The notes below the pieces were generated by a model, which had not been told where the DNA came from, ran no database searches, and saw only the letters and a program-made list of their open reading frames with translations. Of a DNA stretch of 47,465 bases, positions 7,766 through 16,260 are shown one piece after another. The translations under genes and the position numbers were made by a program. Position 1 is the first letter of the stretch, and every line of letters starts with the position of its first letter. Origin of the DNA: RGIG4608 sp964413365 (lineage in GTDB: Bacteria > Bacillota > Clostridia > Oscillospirales > CAG-272); contig CAYPRM010000008.1 in the NCBI GenBank assembly GCA_964413365.1, positions 1 through 47,465 on the forward strand, in the 5' to 3' direction.

Positions 7766-7794
7766 TTGTATATTTTTTCAAAATGCGATAAAAT
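7766..7794 (+). promoter_or_regulatory. Probable promoter of gap
   Basis: TTGTAT (7766-7771), 17 bases, TAAAAT (7789-7794), in an AT-rich region. The 300-base stretch between the YitT gene and gap holds only these two promoters and no other recognisable signal. Confidence 0.5.
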
Positions 7795-7866
7795 AGATAT
7801 GTATGGGGATTTAAGATCCCAAACCAAGAAGGATAAAAAAATATTTTATTTATGGAGGACATTAAA

Positions 7867-8892
7867 ATGTCAGTAAAAGTTGCAATTAACGGATTCGGTC
7901 GTATCGGCCGTCTCGCATTCCGTCAGATGTTCGGCGCAGAGGGCTATGAGATAGTCGCTATCAACGACCTTACCAGCCCCAAGATGCTCGCTCATCTTCT
8001 TAAGTATGACACCGCTCAGGGTAACTACCTTGCAATGGGACATACCGTTGAGTCCGACGACGAGGCAGGCACGATCACCGTCGACGGAAAGACTCTCAAG
8101 ATCTACGCAGAGAAGAACGCTGCTGATTGCCCCTGGGGCGAGCTTGGCGTAGACGTAGTTCTCGAGTGCACAGGATTCTATACATCCAAGGCTAAATCTC
8201 AGGCTCACCTCGATGCAGGCGCAAAGAAGGTAGTTATCTCCGCTCCCGCAGGAAACGACCTCAAGACCATCGTTTTCGGCGTTAACAACGAGACGCTCAC
8301 CTCCGATGATACCATCATCTCCGCAGCATCCTGCACCACAAACTGCCTTGCTCCCATGGCTAAGGCTCTCAATGATTACGCTCCCATTCAGAGCGGTATC
8401 ATGACCACCGTTCACGCTTACACAGGCGACCAGATGATCCTTGATGGCCCCCACAGAAAGGGCGACCTCAGACGTGCTCGTGCAGGCGCACAGAACATCG
8501 TTCCCAACTCCACAGGCGCTGCTAAGGCTATCGGTCTCGTTATCCCCGAGCTCAACGGCAAGCTCATCGGCTCCGCTCAGAGAGTTCCCACCTGCACAGG
8601 CTCTACCACGATCCTTGTCGCAGTCGTTAAGGGACACGACATCACCAAGGAGGGCATCAATGCCGCTATGAAGGCTGCATCCAGCGAGTCCTTCGGCTAC
8701 AACACCGACGAGATCGTTTCCTCCGATATCATCGGTATGCGTTACGGCTCTCTCTTCGATGCTACTCAGACCATGGTCGCTAAGATCGACGACGACACAT
8801 ATCAGGTACAGGTAGTTTCGTGGTACGACAACGAGAACAGCTACACAAGCCAGATGGTACGCACCATCAAGTACTTCGCTGAGCTCGGCTAA
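7867..8892 (+). CDS. gap: Glyceraldehyde-3-phosphate dehydrogenase (NAD type)
   Basis: A 341-residue glycolytic enzyme that oxidises glyceraldehyde-3-phosphate to 1,3-bisphosphoglycerate. The Rossmann start INGFGRIGRLAFRQ, the NAD-selecting NDLT (Asp34) and the catalytic motif ASCTTNC (Cys156) are present, as are NIVPNSTGAAKA and WYDNE. The ATG at 7867 follows TGGAGGACATTAAA. The ATG at 7852 contains the binding site itself and is rejected. The gene is alone, without pgk or tpi. Its codon use is biased to a small set, as expected for high expression. Two terminators follow. Confidence 0.97.
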   Translation: MSVKVAINGFGRIGRLAFRQMFGAEGYEIVAINDLTSPKMLAHLLKYDTAQGNYLAMGHTVESDDEAGTITVDGKTLKIYAEKNAADCPWGELGVDVVLECTGFYTSKAKSQAHLDAGAKKVVISAPAGNDLKTIVFGVNNETLTSDDTIISAASCTTNCLAPMAKALNDYAPIQSGIMTTVHAYTGDQMILDGPHRKGDLRRARAGAQNIVPNSTGAAKAIGLVIPELNGKLIGSAQRVPTCTGSTTILVAVVKGHDITKEGINAAMKAASSESFGYNTDEIVSSDIIGMRYGSLFDATQTMVAKIDDDTYQVQVVSWYDNENSYTSQMVRTIKYFAELG

Positions 8893-8911
8893 TATTTGAT
8901 ATCAAAAATTT

Positions 8912-8940
8912 GGGCATCGCAGACCGCGGTGCCCTTTTTA
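8912..8940 (+). terminator. Terminator of gap
   Basis: GGGCATCGC (8912-8920) pairs with GCGGTGCCC (8926-8934, one G-U), followed by five T. Confidence 0.85.
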
Positions 8941-8941
8941 T

Positions 8942-8975
8942 CAGAAAAAGCCCCATCGGGGCTTTTTCTGTTTAT
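8942..8975. terminator. Second, bidirectional terminator after gap
   Basis: A perfect 13-bp stem (8942-8954 with 8958-8970) with loop ATC contains A5 on one side and T5 on the other. It also ends the operon arriving from the right. Confidence 0.85.
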
Positions 8976-9514
8976 TTAAGATATTTATAAATTTTGATTC
9001 TATCCCGTATCTTCGCGAAATACAGGGTTATGAGCTTACTTATCGCGACATCGTACATCACGAACGCAACGACTCCGAGGATATACGTTGCGATAACGAG
9101 TCCCGTCCCGTCAAATTCATCGGGCACGAGCAGGCTCGTGAGCAATATCATCAAAATTATCGCCGTATTCCCTGCCAAAAGCTTGAGCACCCAACGCACA
9201 AGTGCCGATCCGAGACGCTCGATATACGATTTTATTATCGGGTAAAATCCCATAAAGCACGCATAAAATATCGCAGGCGTTTTCTGGGGCAGCAGCAATA
9301 TCGAGAGCAGGGACGTTGCGATATACGTCAGCCACGCATAAGGATATCCCATCTCTATCACTATCACGACCACGAGAAGTGAAACTATCGCGCTCATCGT
9401 GAGGTCGAGCACCTCTATCGCACAGCCGAGGTAAAGTATTATGACCGAGAGCGCAACGAGCACTCCCGAGACGACCACTCTCTTATCAAATGAGCTCTTT
9501 TTTCTCCTTGACAT
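8972..9514 (-). CDS. Integral membrane protein, unknown function
   Basis: A 180-residue protein with five or six hydrophobic helices and basic ends (MSRRKKSSFDKR at the start, RDRIKIYKYLK at the end). The helix pattern with short loops and the segment VLDLTMSAIVSLLVVV recall small S-component-like or YybS-like membrane proteins, but no diagnostic motif is visible and I do not assign a family. It is the last gene of a three-gene operon after the DUF5685 and J-domain genes, starting 17 bases after the J-domain stop with a GAGG site. Confidence 0.65.
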   Translation of the reverse strand: MSRRKKSSFDKRVVVSGVLVALSVIILYLGCAIEVLDLTMSAIVSLLVVVIVIEMGYPYAWLTYIATSLLSILLLPQKTPAIFYACFMGFYPIIKSYIERLGSALVRWVLKLLAGNTAIILMILLTSLLVPDEFDGTGLVIATYILGVVAFVMYDVAISKLITLYFAKIRDRIKIYKYLK

Positions 9515-9531
9515 AGCTTAGCTACCTCGCG

Positions 9532-10152
9532 TCAGCAGCACCTGATAAGGTCGCCGCCCATACATTCACAGCAGCAGTCCGCGCAAATGAGCGAGGTGCA
9601 GCAGTCGAGGTCGCAGCACCCGTTCGAACCTTGATACGTTCTGTACGAGCCGTTCTGACTGCTCCGTGCACGGAACGAATCCCTCGCAGTCTGGTATTCC
9701 CTGTTATCGGGATCCATACTGCACGCAAGGTCAAAGTACCTCTGTGCATCGGCATAATATCCCTTCTTGACCATCACGCAGGCGTAGAGGTAGTTCCACT
9801 CCGCGCCCCTCTTTTCGGCAGGCGTGGAGATGAGCATCTGCTCCGCCTCAAATATACTGCCCATATTGATATACTGTCTTATACGAGTGTAAAGCTCCGA
9901 GGTCGAGTGCGAGCCGGGGTTGAAGCCGCCGTTTCCTGCGCCTCCCCTGCTCTGCGAGCCGCCGCTCCTCTGCTTTTGTATCTCGTCGTAGGCGGCGTTG
10001 ACCTCCTTCATCTTTTCATTTGCAAGCTCGGCAAGGTCGCTGTCCGCAAATTTGTCGGGGTGGTATTTCTTCACCAAAGCCCTATATGCGTCCTTTATTT
10101 CCTCGTCCGTGGCGTTCTGAGATACGCCAAGCACCTGATATGGATCCTTCAT
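9532..10152 (-). CDS. J-domain protein with cysteine-rich C-terminal tail
   Basis: A 206-residue protein. Residues 1-65 form a J-domain (DPYQVLGVSQNATDEEIKDA, then KKYHPDKF with the HPD motif) that would stimulate an Hsp70 ATPase. A Gly/Ser-rich linker follows, then TPR-like helices (YLYACVMVKKGYYADAQRYF). The last 28 residues hold 11 cysteines, ending in DCCTSL...CCCECMGG...RCC. It lacks the zinc-finger and C-terminal domains of true DnaJ, so it is a specialised co-chaperone, not the housekeeping one. It overlaps the DUF5685 stop by ATGA. The Cys tail suggests metal binding, which is inference. Confidence 0.85.
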   Translation of the reverse strand: MKDPYQVLGVSQNATDEEIKDAYRALVKKYHPDKFADSDLAELANEKMKEVNAAYDEIQKQRSGGSQSRGGAGNGGFNPGSHSTSELYTRIRQYINMGSIFEAEQMLISTPAEKRGAEWNYLYACVMVKKGYYADAQRYFDLACSMDPDNREYQTARDSFRARSSQNGSYRTYQGSNGCCDLDCCTSLICADCCCECMGGDLIRCC

Positions 10153-11039
10153 TTACTGTTACTGTCTCCGTTTCTTGTATCTTTGCCCTGCCTCTCGCAT
10201 ATACGCCTTACACTTGCAGGCATACCGAGGCAGAAAATATTTCTTATTATCTCTCTCCTGTTTGCGTCGGGATCGGTGTCGAGCAGATCAAGCGCCGCGA
10301 GTGCGAGGGAGAGCTCCGCCTCGAGCATACTCGATATTGAAAGAATATTGTCAGAGGTGAATTCCTCACCGCCGTATAGCTCGACGAAGGGATTGTAGCT
10401 TCCGCTCCTTGCATCTCGCTCGTAATCGTCAAAGGCATCGACGATATATATCCAGCGTCCGAGCCGCCGACCGACATTGTACGCAACGAGACGCCGCTCA
10501 CCGTCAAGGCCGCAGGAGAGCAATCGTGCCATCATCTCACCGAAAATATCCGCAGGCTCGTCAATGGACGCATCCCTGCGCCCTTCTATATCCGAGAGCC
10601 TCGCAAGCCCCTCCGCAACAAAGCCCGCTACGAGCGGAAGTGCCTTGTCGGATCTTTTCTCAGCGCCCGAGAATATCGCCCTCAGAAGCTGTGCGAGAGC
10701 ACGCTTTGCACCCTTCTCGTCGTTGATGTCGTCGATGAGCTTGTGCGAGGTAAGTATTCCTCCTGCATAGGCGGAATATTCAAGCTGGCGATTGACGGCT
10801 ACCGTGGGTATCTTGCGGAACGGGTGGCGAATACACCTTTTTTTCTCGATCGAGACCTCAACGCCCTCAATGCTCTCACGCAGGAGAACGAAAAAGGTCA
10901 TATCGTAGCTTAAGGTAAGACGCGAGATGCAGCCCGTGCACTTGCCCATCGCATGGCAAAGACCGCAATATGTCGCCTTGTAGTAGTCGTATTCCCGAAT
11001 ACGCAACGCAGGCTTGTCAACCAAAACATATCCAAACAT
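10149..11039 (-). CDS. DUF5685 family protein
   Basis: A 296-residue, mainly helical protein matching the DUF5685 pattern: start MFGYVLVDKPALRI, then YCGLCHAMGKCTGC with two CxxC pairs, then SYDMTFFVLL and a Cys-containing RCIRHPF. The Cys/His cluster at about residues 25-40 looks like a metal or iron-sulfur site. The function is unknown. It is the first gene of an operon with a Cys-rich J-domain protein (4-base overlap) and a membrane protein, which suggests the three act together, perhaps in assembling or folding a metal-containing membrane component. That last step is inference. Confidence 0.75.
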   Translation of the reverse strand: MFGYVLVDKPALRIREYDYYKATYCGLCHAMGKCTGCISRLTLSYDMTFFVLLRESIEGVEVSIEKKRCIRHPFRKIPTVAVNRQLEYSAYAGGILTSHKLIDDINDEKGAKRALAQLLRAIFSGAEKRSDKALPLVAGFVAEGLARLSDIEGRRDASIDEPADIFGEMMARLLSCGLDGERRLVAYNVGRRLGRWIYIVDAFDDYERDARSGSYNPFVELYGGEEFTSDNILSISSMLEAELSLALAALDLLDTDPDANRREIIRNIFCLGMPASVRRICERQGKDTRNGDSNSK

Positions 11040-11132
11040 ACCGCCGCCCCCCTTCGCGCATAGCCTTCCATTATTAATGATACATTATAAGGATTTATAA
11101 TTATAGATATAATTTGTAAATTTTTTTAATGT

Positions 11133-11161
11133 TGACATCGTTTTGTATTTGTGTTACAATA
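11133..11161 (+). promoter_or_regulatory. Promoter upstream of the small unknown gene
   Basis: TTGACA (11133-11138), 17 bases, TACAAT (11156-11161). A transcript from here would have a leader of about 300 bases containing repeat copy 2 before the gene at 11472. Confidence 0.7.
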
Positions 11162-11180
11162 TTTTTGATGTTGTAAATGT

Positions 11181-11245
11181 TCCCCCTCGTTCGCGAAGCG
11201 AACATATCGAGCCGCGCAGCGGCATATCAACTTGCCAATTAACGG
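11181..11245 (+). repeat. Intergenic two-hairpin repeat, copy 2
   Basis: First hairpin GTTCGC-GAA-GCGAAC (11189-11203), linker ATATCGA, second hairpin GCCGC-GCA-GCGGC (11211-11223), then ATATCAACTTG and TTAAC. It matches copies at 6494 and 34415, with paired changes in the second stem. Confidence 0.8.
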
Positions 11246-11471
11246 GTAGCACCGCACACCGGACGCTCAAATTAGCCTTCTCCGGTGGGAGAAGGGGGGG
11301 CACCAGCGGCGGATGGGGTGTTCTTGCAGCAACAAAGATCCGCGCGATCAAAAGCATCACGCCCGCGCGGCGTCCGCTTTATAAAAAACAGATCAAAAGC
11401 TTTTATCGGTGGCGCACAAGCATCATTCAATCAAAACATCATTCACCAAGTGGTGAGAAAGGCATACTGCT
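11246..11471 (+). other. Long leader with a second, degenerate repeat-like element
   Basis: The stretch 11273-11320 holds the hairpin CCTTCTCC-GGT-GGGAGAAGG and a GGCGGATGGGGTG tail. From memory this resembles another dispersed element of gut Clostridia genomes. I have no second copy in this window. The rest of 11321-11471 shows no gene. The total gene-free stretch from 11040 is about 430 bases. Confidence 0.35.
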
Positions 11472-11732
11472 ATGGCAAAAAAGCAAAAATGGAATATTGA
11501 GCTTGACGGCACGATGCACTCCGTGGAATACGCTCCCTGCGGCCTTCTTCGCAGGGCAAGGATCACGATAGACGGCTCGGTCTATCCCCTCTACTCCGCA
11601 CGTCTGTTCGGTGCGAGCGCTGAGGCGTTCATGCTCGGTGGCGAGATGGCGTCGATCGAGATCGCTCGCGGCGGCGTAGCCAAGATCTACGTTTCAGGAG
11701 AGCTCATTCCCGAATCAAAAAAAGATAACTGA
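11472..11732 (+). CDS. Small hypothetical protein, beta-rich
   Basis: An 86-residue soluble protein with alternating polar/hydrophobic pattern (WNIELDGTMHSVEYAP, then ARITIDGSVYPL, then IEIARGGVAKIYVSGE), suggesting a small beta-sandwich. The pattern W-x-I-x-L-D-G-x-x-H-x-V-E-Y and the later I-x-I-D-G loosely recall one half of the FAIM1-type fold. This is a resemblance only. A modest AAAGG site precedes the ATG and a strong terminator follows, with a clear promoter 310 bases upstream, so it is a real transcription unit. No function can be assigned. Confidence 0.7.
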   Translation: MAKKQKWNIELDGTMHSVEYAPCGLLRRARITIDGSVYPLYSARLFGASAEAFMLGGEMASIEIARGGVAKIYVSGELIPESKKDN

Positions 11733-11755
11733 CTCTCGTCAGTTATCTTTTTTAT
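11721..11755 (+). terminator. Terminator of the small gene
   Basis: A perfect 13-bp stem (11721-11733 with 11738-11750) with loop TCTC and a T-run. It begins inside the last codons of the gene. Confidence 0.9.
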
Positions 11756-11836
11756 TCATAAAGGTCTGCCGCCAACGCAGGAGAAAAGCATGAGCATCTG
11801 CAGGAGGGATACCGCTATCCTTATCCCCTCATATAT

Positions 11837-12499
11837 TTACAGCTCCTCATTCCCCTCCGCGTGGGAGATGGATATTTCAAGATTTCCGTTTCGCACTCTG
11901 AGTGCATCGGTGAATTTTCTTATATCCTCGTCATTTTTCAGTCGTATTATGTACGTGAGCTTATAAAGACTGCCCATATTGGAATTTTTCACCGATACGA
12001 GGCTGTGCTTCCTCGTGTACTGCTCAAATATATCCTCGAATGCACCGACAAAATCAAGGCTCTCCGGAACGGTCATCCTGAGCGTCATATCACGGTCGGC
12101 GGAGAGCTTGACAAAGCCGAGCAGCACCGTAGCAAGGCACGCAACGACCGTAAAGAGCAGTGCTATTGCAACATATCCCGACGCGCAGGCGATTCCTGCA
12201 GTCATCGCAACAAAGAGAAGCGCAATATCCTTCGCCTTCCCCGGCACGGAGCGAAATCTGACAAGGGAGAATGCGCCTGCGACCGCTATCCCCGTTCCGA
12301 TACTGCCGTTGACCATGAGTATCACCGTCTCCACCGCAAATGGCAGGACGACAAGGCTGATAAAGAGACTCCTTGACGCAGTGCTCCTATACCCTGCCGC
12401 AAGTGCCGCGACAAGTCCGCACACGAGTGCTATCCCCGATGCCAAAAGATACGTTCCGAGCGTAAGACCGCTCCCGAAAATATTTCCAAAAAGATCCAT
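11837..12499 (-). CDS. DUF4956 domain membrane protein
   Basis: A 220-residue protein with four hydrophobic helices in the first 130 residues and a soluble alpha/beta C-terminal part. The motif GAFSLVRFRSVPGKAKDIA between helices is the hallmark of DUF4956, a family often encoded beside VTC-domain polyphosphate polymerases and spore-coat CotH kinases in Firmicutes. Here the VTC gene lies directly upstream (13 bases between the genes), so the pair is an operon. A role as the membrane partner of polyphosphate or related polymer synthesis is inference. Confidence 0.82.
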   Translation of the reverse strand: MDLFGNIFGSGLTLGTYLLASGIALVCGLVAALAAGYRSTASRSLFISLVVLPFAVETVILMVNGSIGTGIAVAGAFSLVRFRSVPGKAKDIALLFVAMTAGIACASGYVAIALLFTVVACLATVLLGFVKLSADRDMTLRMTVPESLDFVGAFEDIFEQYTRKHSLVSVKNSNMGSLYKLTYIIRLKNDEDIRKFTDALRVRNGNLEISISHAEGNEEL

Positions 12500-12512
12500 T
12501 TTTATTATATCC

Positions 12513-13214
12513 TCATTTCTTTTTTATTATATCGTAATATGCGTATGCGTACTTTGAAAACGAGCGTGGGTAAATTTTCAGCTCCGAAAGTGCGCTTGCG
12601 AGCCACAGCGGCATAGCGCCCGGCGTTTTTATTTCAAGTATAAACTCGTCGTGCGGCAGTATTGGCGTTCCCTCTCCGATGCCGTCCTCGGTCGGGAAGG
12701 ATCTTATTCTGTAACGCAGATCGCCGTCAAGGGTGAGTCTGACATTCAGATCCTCCGCCGAGAAATACGCCTCCCTCTCGCAGAGGATGCACACGCTCGG
12801 TCGCGGCGAGCCGTAATGCTTCATAAGATAATCTATCTCACGCATCACCTGCGAGTCCACGGGCGGAATACCGCTGTTCAGGTACTCCAAAGCCGCCTCG
12901 AACGTCATCTGTACACGACGCTTATAGACGATGCCGCGGTACTTTTTCTTTATCTCGAAAAAGACTATTTTGCCGTCGCTCGGCGCACCGTAGCACCTGA
13001 TCCTGAGCTTTTCCTTATAGGCTATGGCATCTATCGACCTTCTTATCAGAAGATAGTCGGGTGTGTCGAGATAGAGCGAGCAGACCGTGCTCCTGCCGTG
13101 CTTATCGGGAGCGAGCCTGTCGCCCACAAGCTCCATGAGCGCATCCCTCTGCTCACGGCTGATGCGATATTTCTTTTCGTAGCGCTTGAACGTCTGCACG
13201 TCCGCCAATGCCAT
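12513..13214 (-). CDS. VTC-domain protein (polyphosphate polymerase family)
   Basis: About 233 residues. The sequence opens with FKRYEKKYRIS and continues with CSLYLDTPDYLLIRRSI, KLRIRCYG, FFEIKKKYRGIVYKRRV and EFILEIKTPG. These Arg/Lys- and Glu-bearing strands form the tunnel of VTC/CYTH-like enzymes that, in yeast Vtc4, polymerise polyphosphate from ATP. The start is uncertain: GTG 13244, ATG 13214 or TTG 13208 are in frame. GGAGGTG sits only three bases before 13214 but eight before TTG 13208. It is the first gene of the pair with DUF4956. Confidence 0.82.
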   Translation of the reverse strand: MALADVQTFKRYEKKYRISREQRDALMELVGDRLAPDKHGRSTVCSLYLDTPDYLLIRRSIDAIAYKEKLRIRCYGAPSDGKIVFFEIKKKYRGIVYKRRVQMTFEAALEYLNSGIPPVDSQVMREIDYLMKHYGSPRPSVCILCEREAYFSAEDLNVRLTLDGDLRYRIRSFPTEDGIGEGTPILPHDEFILEIKTPGAMPLWLASALSELKIYPRSFSKYAYAYYDIIKKK

Positions 13215-13346
13215 CACCTCCGCTTTCTCCGTATATTTTAACACATTTTTTGAGTATTGTAAACCCCCCGCGCCAAATTATCCCTTGATGAAATCGGTGC
13301 GCTTGGGTTATTTTAAGCATTTTTTAAGTTTTTTATGATAAAATCC

Positions 13347-13375
13347 TTGTATAAAATGAAAAATTGTATTATAAT
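13347..13375 (+). promoter_or_regulatory. Promoter of the two-component system
   Basis: TTGTAT (13347-13352), 17 bases, TATAAT (13370-13375). AT-rich direct repeats of the TTTTAAG type (13310-13330) lie just upstream and could be binding sites for the regulator itself. Confidence 0.6.
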
Positions 13376-13406
13376 GACATTATAGGAACGAAAGGATGAG
13401 CGTTTA

Positions 13407-14087
13407 ATGAATATATTGATAGTTGAGGACGAAAAGCGTCTTGCCGACGCGCTCGCCCACATTCTCGTGGACAACAAATACATAGTAGATGTCGTATATG
13501 ACGGTGCAGACGGTCTTGCTTACGGCGAGAGCGGCATCTATGACTGCATAATACTTGACGTCATGCTCCCGTCGATGAACGGCTTTGATATCTGCCGCCA
13601 TCTCCGCAAGGGCAAGATAACCACGCCCGTCCTCATGCTCACCGCAAAGGACACCGTGGTCGATAAGGTTACAGGACTTGACGCAGGCGCGGACGATTAT
13701 ATGACAAAGCCCTTTTCACCCGAGGAGCTGCTCGCAAGGCTTCGTGTGCTGACAAGGCGGAAGGGCGAGGTGATACTCGACGAGCTGAAATACGCCGATA
13801 TCACGCTCCACATAGATCAGTCGAAGCTCTCCTGCTCGCAGAGCCTCAAGTATATCCATCTCAATTTCAAGGAATGTGAGATGCTTAAGGCGTTTATGCT
13901 CAAGCCCGACGTAATAATATCCAAGCAGGATCTCATCACGCGGATCTGGGGCTACGACTCCGACGCAGGCGATAACAATGTCGAGGCGTACGTATCATTC
14001 CTGCGTAAAAAGCTCGCCTTCGTCGACTCCGAAACGCAGATACTCTCCGCAAAAAAGCTCGGATATAAATTAACCACAAAAGGATAG
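13407..14087 (+). CDS. OmpR-family response regulator
   Basis: A 226-residue protein with an N-terminal receiver domain (acidic pair ED at 7-8, phospho-acceptor Asp51 in LDVMLP, Thr79 in MLTAKD, Lys101 in TKPFSP) and a C-terminal winged-helix DNA-binding domain (LITRIWGYD, then VEAYVSFLRKKL, ending KLGYKL). It is co-transcribed with the histidine kinase that starts nine bases after its stop. The wing region around SCSQSLKYIHLNFKECEML is a little divergent. The signal sensed is unknown. Confidence 0.92.
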   Translation: MNILIVEDEKRLADALAHILVDNKYIVDVVYDGADGLAYGESGIYDCIILDVMLPSMNGFDICRHLRKGKITTPVLMLTAKDTVVDKVTGLDAGADDYMTKPFSPEELLARLRVLTRRKGEVILDELKYADITLHIDQSKLSCSQSLKYIHLNFKECEMLKAFMLKPDVIISKQDLITRIWGYDSDAGDNNVEAYVSFLRKKLAFVDSETQILSAKKLGYKLTTKG

Positions 14088-14096
14088 GACGTATTT

Positions 14097-15320
14097 ATGC
14101 TCAAAAAGCTCAAACGCAAATTTATTCTCAATAATATGCTCCTTGTCAGCATCGTTCTGACGGTGATATTCTCCCTCGTCTGCGCGATAAACTACATTCG
14201 CGAGGAGAACAGGATCACCGCCGCTCTCGACGAGAACCTTCAGCAGGCGCAGAAGGCAAATCTTCCCTATCTGCCGATCCTCCCTGCCGATAACGACAGC
14301 GTGGTGTACGAGCAATCCTTCACCGTGCTTCTCGACGAGGACGGCAGTATCATAACGCAGATGGGAAACGATATGCCGCAGACGGATTTTTACCGCGCGG
14401 TGCAGGAGGCTTTTGAATCGGGCTACGGCAGAGGCTCACTGATATCAATGGGCCTGAGCTACAAGAGCGTGAGCACATCGCAGGGCACGCTGATAGCCTT
14501 CGTATCAAGGGAGCATCTGAGCTCCCGAATGACGGATGCTATATCGCAGGCAATGTTTGCTGAACTGATCAGTATACTTCTCTTTCTCTACATAAGCAAA
14601 AGACTCGCAGATATCGCCATCGCGCCCGTCGAGGAGGCTTGGCAGCAGCAGAAGCAGTTTATCGCCGATGCGTCCCACGACCTGAAAACGCCGCTGACGG
14701 TCATTCTTGCGAATAACAATATACTCGCCGCCCACAGGGACGAAACGGTCGAATCTCAGATGAAATGGATCGAGAGCACGAGCGAGGAGGCAGGCAGAAT
14801 GAGCGATCTTATCAATAAGATGCTCGAGCTTGCGAAAAATGAGGCGGCTCAGGAGGAGCTGAAGCTCGGCGAGGTCAATATCAGTGAGCTTGTCGAAAAC
14901 TCGATATTACAGTTTGAGGTGGTTGCCTTTGAGCGCAGCATCTCGATAGAGAGCGGGATCCAGCCCGGGATAATCGCAAGGACGCACGCCCCGACACTTG
15001 CAAAGGTGCTCGAGATACTGTTTGACAACGCAATAAAATACAGCGACGAGGGCGGAACGATCAGCATCGCACTCTACCAATCCTCAAAGAAGATACGTTT
15101 CACCATCAACAACAAGGGCGAATCCATACACGAGGAGGATCTCCCCCACATCTTCGAGCGTTTCTACCGCACGAATAAGGAGCGTGAGGTCGGCGGGCAC
15201 GGACTGGGACTCTCACTTGCAAGAAAAAAGTGCGACCTGATCGGTGCTAAGATCTCCGTCGAGTCAAATCCCGACGACGGCACGACCTTCACCATCATCC
15301 TAAAAGCTAAAAACAAATAA
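14097..15320 (+). CDS. Sensor histidine kinase
   Basis: A 407-residue kinase with two TM helices (about 10-32 and 153-166) enclosing an extracytoplasmic sensor region of about 120 residues. No clear HAMP is seen between TM2 and the dimerisation domain. The HisKA box ADASHDLKTPLTVI carries His194. The ATPase domain shows the N box LFDNAIKYSDEGG, the F box IFERFYRTN and the G box GGHGLGLSLA. It phosphorylates the regulator encoded just upstream. Terminator at 15321. Confidence 0.92.
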   Translation: MLKKLKRKFILNNMLLVSIVLTVIFSLVCAINYIREENRITAALDENLQQAQKANLPYLPILPADNDSVVYEQSFTVLLDEDGSIITQMGNDMPQTDFYRAVQEAFESGYGRGSLISMGLSYKSVSTSQGTLIAFVSREHLSSRMTDAISQAMFAELISILLFLYISKRLADIAIAPVEEAWQQQKQFIADASHDLKTPLTVILANNNILAAHRDETVESQMKWIESTSEEAGRMSDLINKMLELAKNEAAQEELKLGEVNISELVENSILQFEVVAFERSISIESGIQPGIIARTHAPTLAKVLEILFDNAIKYSDEGGTISIALYQSSKKIRFTINNKGESIHEEDLPHIFERFYRTNKEREVGGHGLGLSLARKKCDLIGAKISVESNPDDGTTFTIILKAKNK

Positions 15321-15353
15321 AAAACAAGACCACCAAGGTGGTCTTGCTTTTTA
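15321..15353. terminator. Bidirectional terminator between histidine kinase and fba
   Basis: CAAGACCACC (15325-15334) pairs with GGTGGTCTTG (15337-15346), flanked by A4-6 and CTTTTT. Confidence 0.85.
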
Positions 15354-15361
15354 TTTTGGGA

Positions 15362-16225
15362 TCAAGCCTTATTGGCAGAGCCGAAAAGCTCTATCTTCTC
15401 TCTTACGGTAGCCTTGATAGCCTCAGCTCCGGGAGCGAGTACCTTTCTGGGATCAAAGCCCTTTCCTACAAGGTCCTTACCCTCCTCAAAGTAAACGCGA
15501 GTAGCCGCCGTGAATGCAAGCTGGCACTCCGTGTTTACGTTGATCTTGGAAACGCCGAGATCTATCGCTCTCTTTATCATATCTGCAGGAATACCCGTAC
15601 CGCCGTGAAGCACAAGGGGCATAGTGCCCGTCTTCTGCTGGATAGCGTCAAGAGTCTCAAAGGAGAGTCCCTGCCAGTTTGCAGGATACTTGCCGTGGAT
15701 ATTGCCGATACCTGCCGCGAGCATGGTAACACCGAGATCTGCGATCATCTTGCACTCGTCGGGATCTGCACACTCACCTGCACCGACAACTCCGTCCTCC
15801 TCGCCGCCGATAGCTCCGACCTCTGCCTCAAGGGAGATGCCGCGCTCGCCCGTGAGCTTTACGAGCTCCTTGGTCTTTGCAATGTTCTCCTCGATGGGGT
15901 AGTGCGAGCCGTCGAACATTACGGACGAGAAGCCTGCCTCGATGCACGCAAGCGCACCCTCGTATGAGCCGTGGTCAAGGTGAAGTGCCACGGGAACGGT
16001 GATGCCGAGTCCCTCTATCATACCGTTGACCATGCCAACGATGGTCTTATAGCCGCACATATATTTGCCCGCGCCCTCGGATACGCCGAGAATGACGGGG
16101 GAGTTCATCTCCTGTGCAGTCTGAAGGATAGCCTTCGTCCACTCAAGATTGTTAATGTTGAACTGACCTACTGCATAATGTCCCTCTTTTGCCTTTACAA
16201 GCATTTCTTTTGCTGAAACAAGCAT
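15362..16225 (-). CDS. fba: Class II fructose-bisphosphate aldolase
   Basis: A 287-residue zinc-dependent aldolase that splits fructose-1,6-bisphosphate into two triose phosphates. Signatures: YAVGQFNINN at the start, LHLDHGSYEG with the catalytic Asp and zinc His, the second zinc region SLEAEVGAIGGEEDG, NIHGKYP, VLHGGTGIP and KINVNTECQ for phosphate binding. The start follows CGGAGGATTTATAAA. It is monocistronic with its own promoter, and its restricted codon use resembles gap, consistent with strong expression. Confidence 0.95.
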   Translation of the reverse strand: MLVSAKEMLVKAKEGHYAVGQFNINNLEWTKAILQTAQEMNSPVILGVSEGAGKYMCGYKTIVGMVNGMIEGLGITVPVALHLDHGSYEGALACIEAGFSSVMFDGSHYPIEENIAKTKELVKLTGERGISLEAEVGAIGGEEDGVVGAGECADPDECKMIADLGVTMLAAGIGNIHGKYPANWQGLSFETLDAIQQKTGTMPLVLHGGTGIPADMIKRAIDLGVSKINVNTECQLAFTAATRVYFEEGKDLVGKGFDPRKVLAPGAEAIKATVREKIELFGSANKA

Positions 16226-16260
16226 TTTATAAATCCTCCGTGATTTTATTTTCTGAGGAT

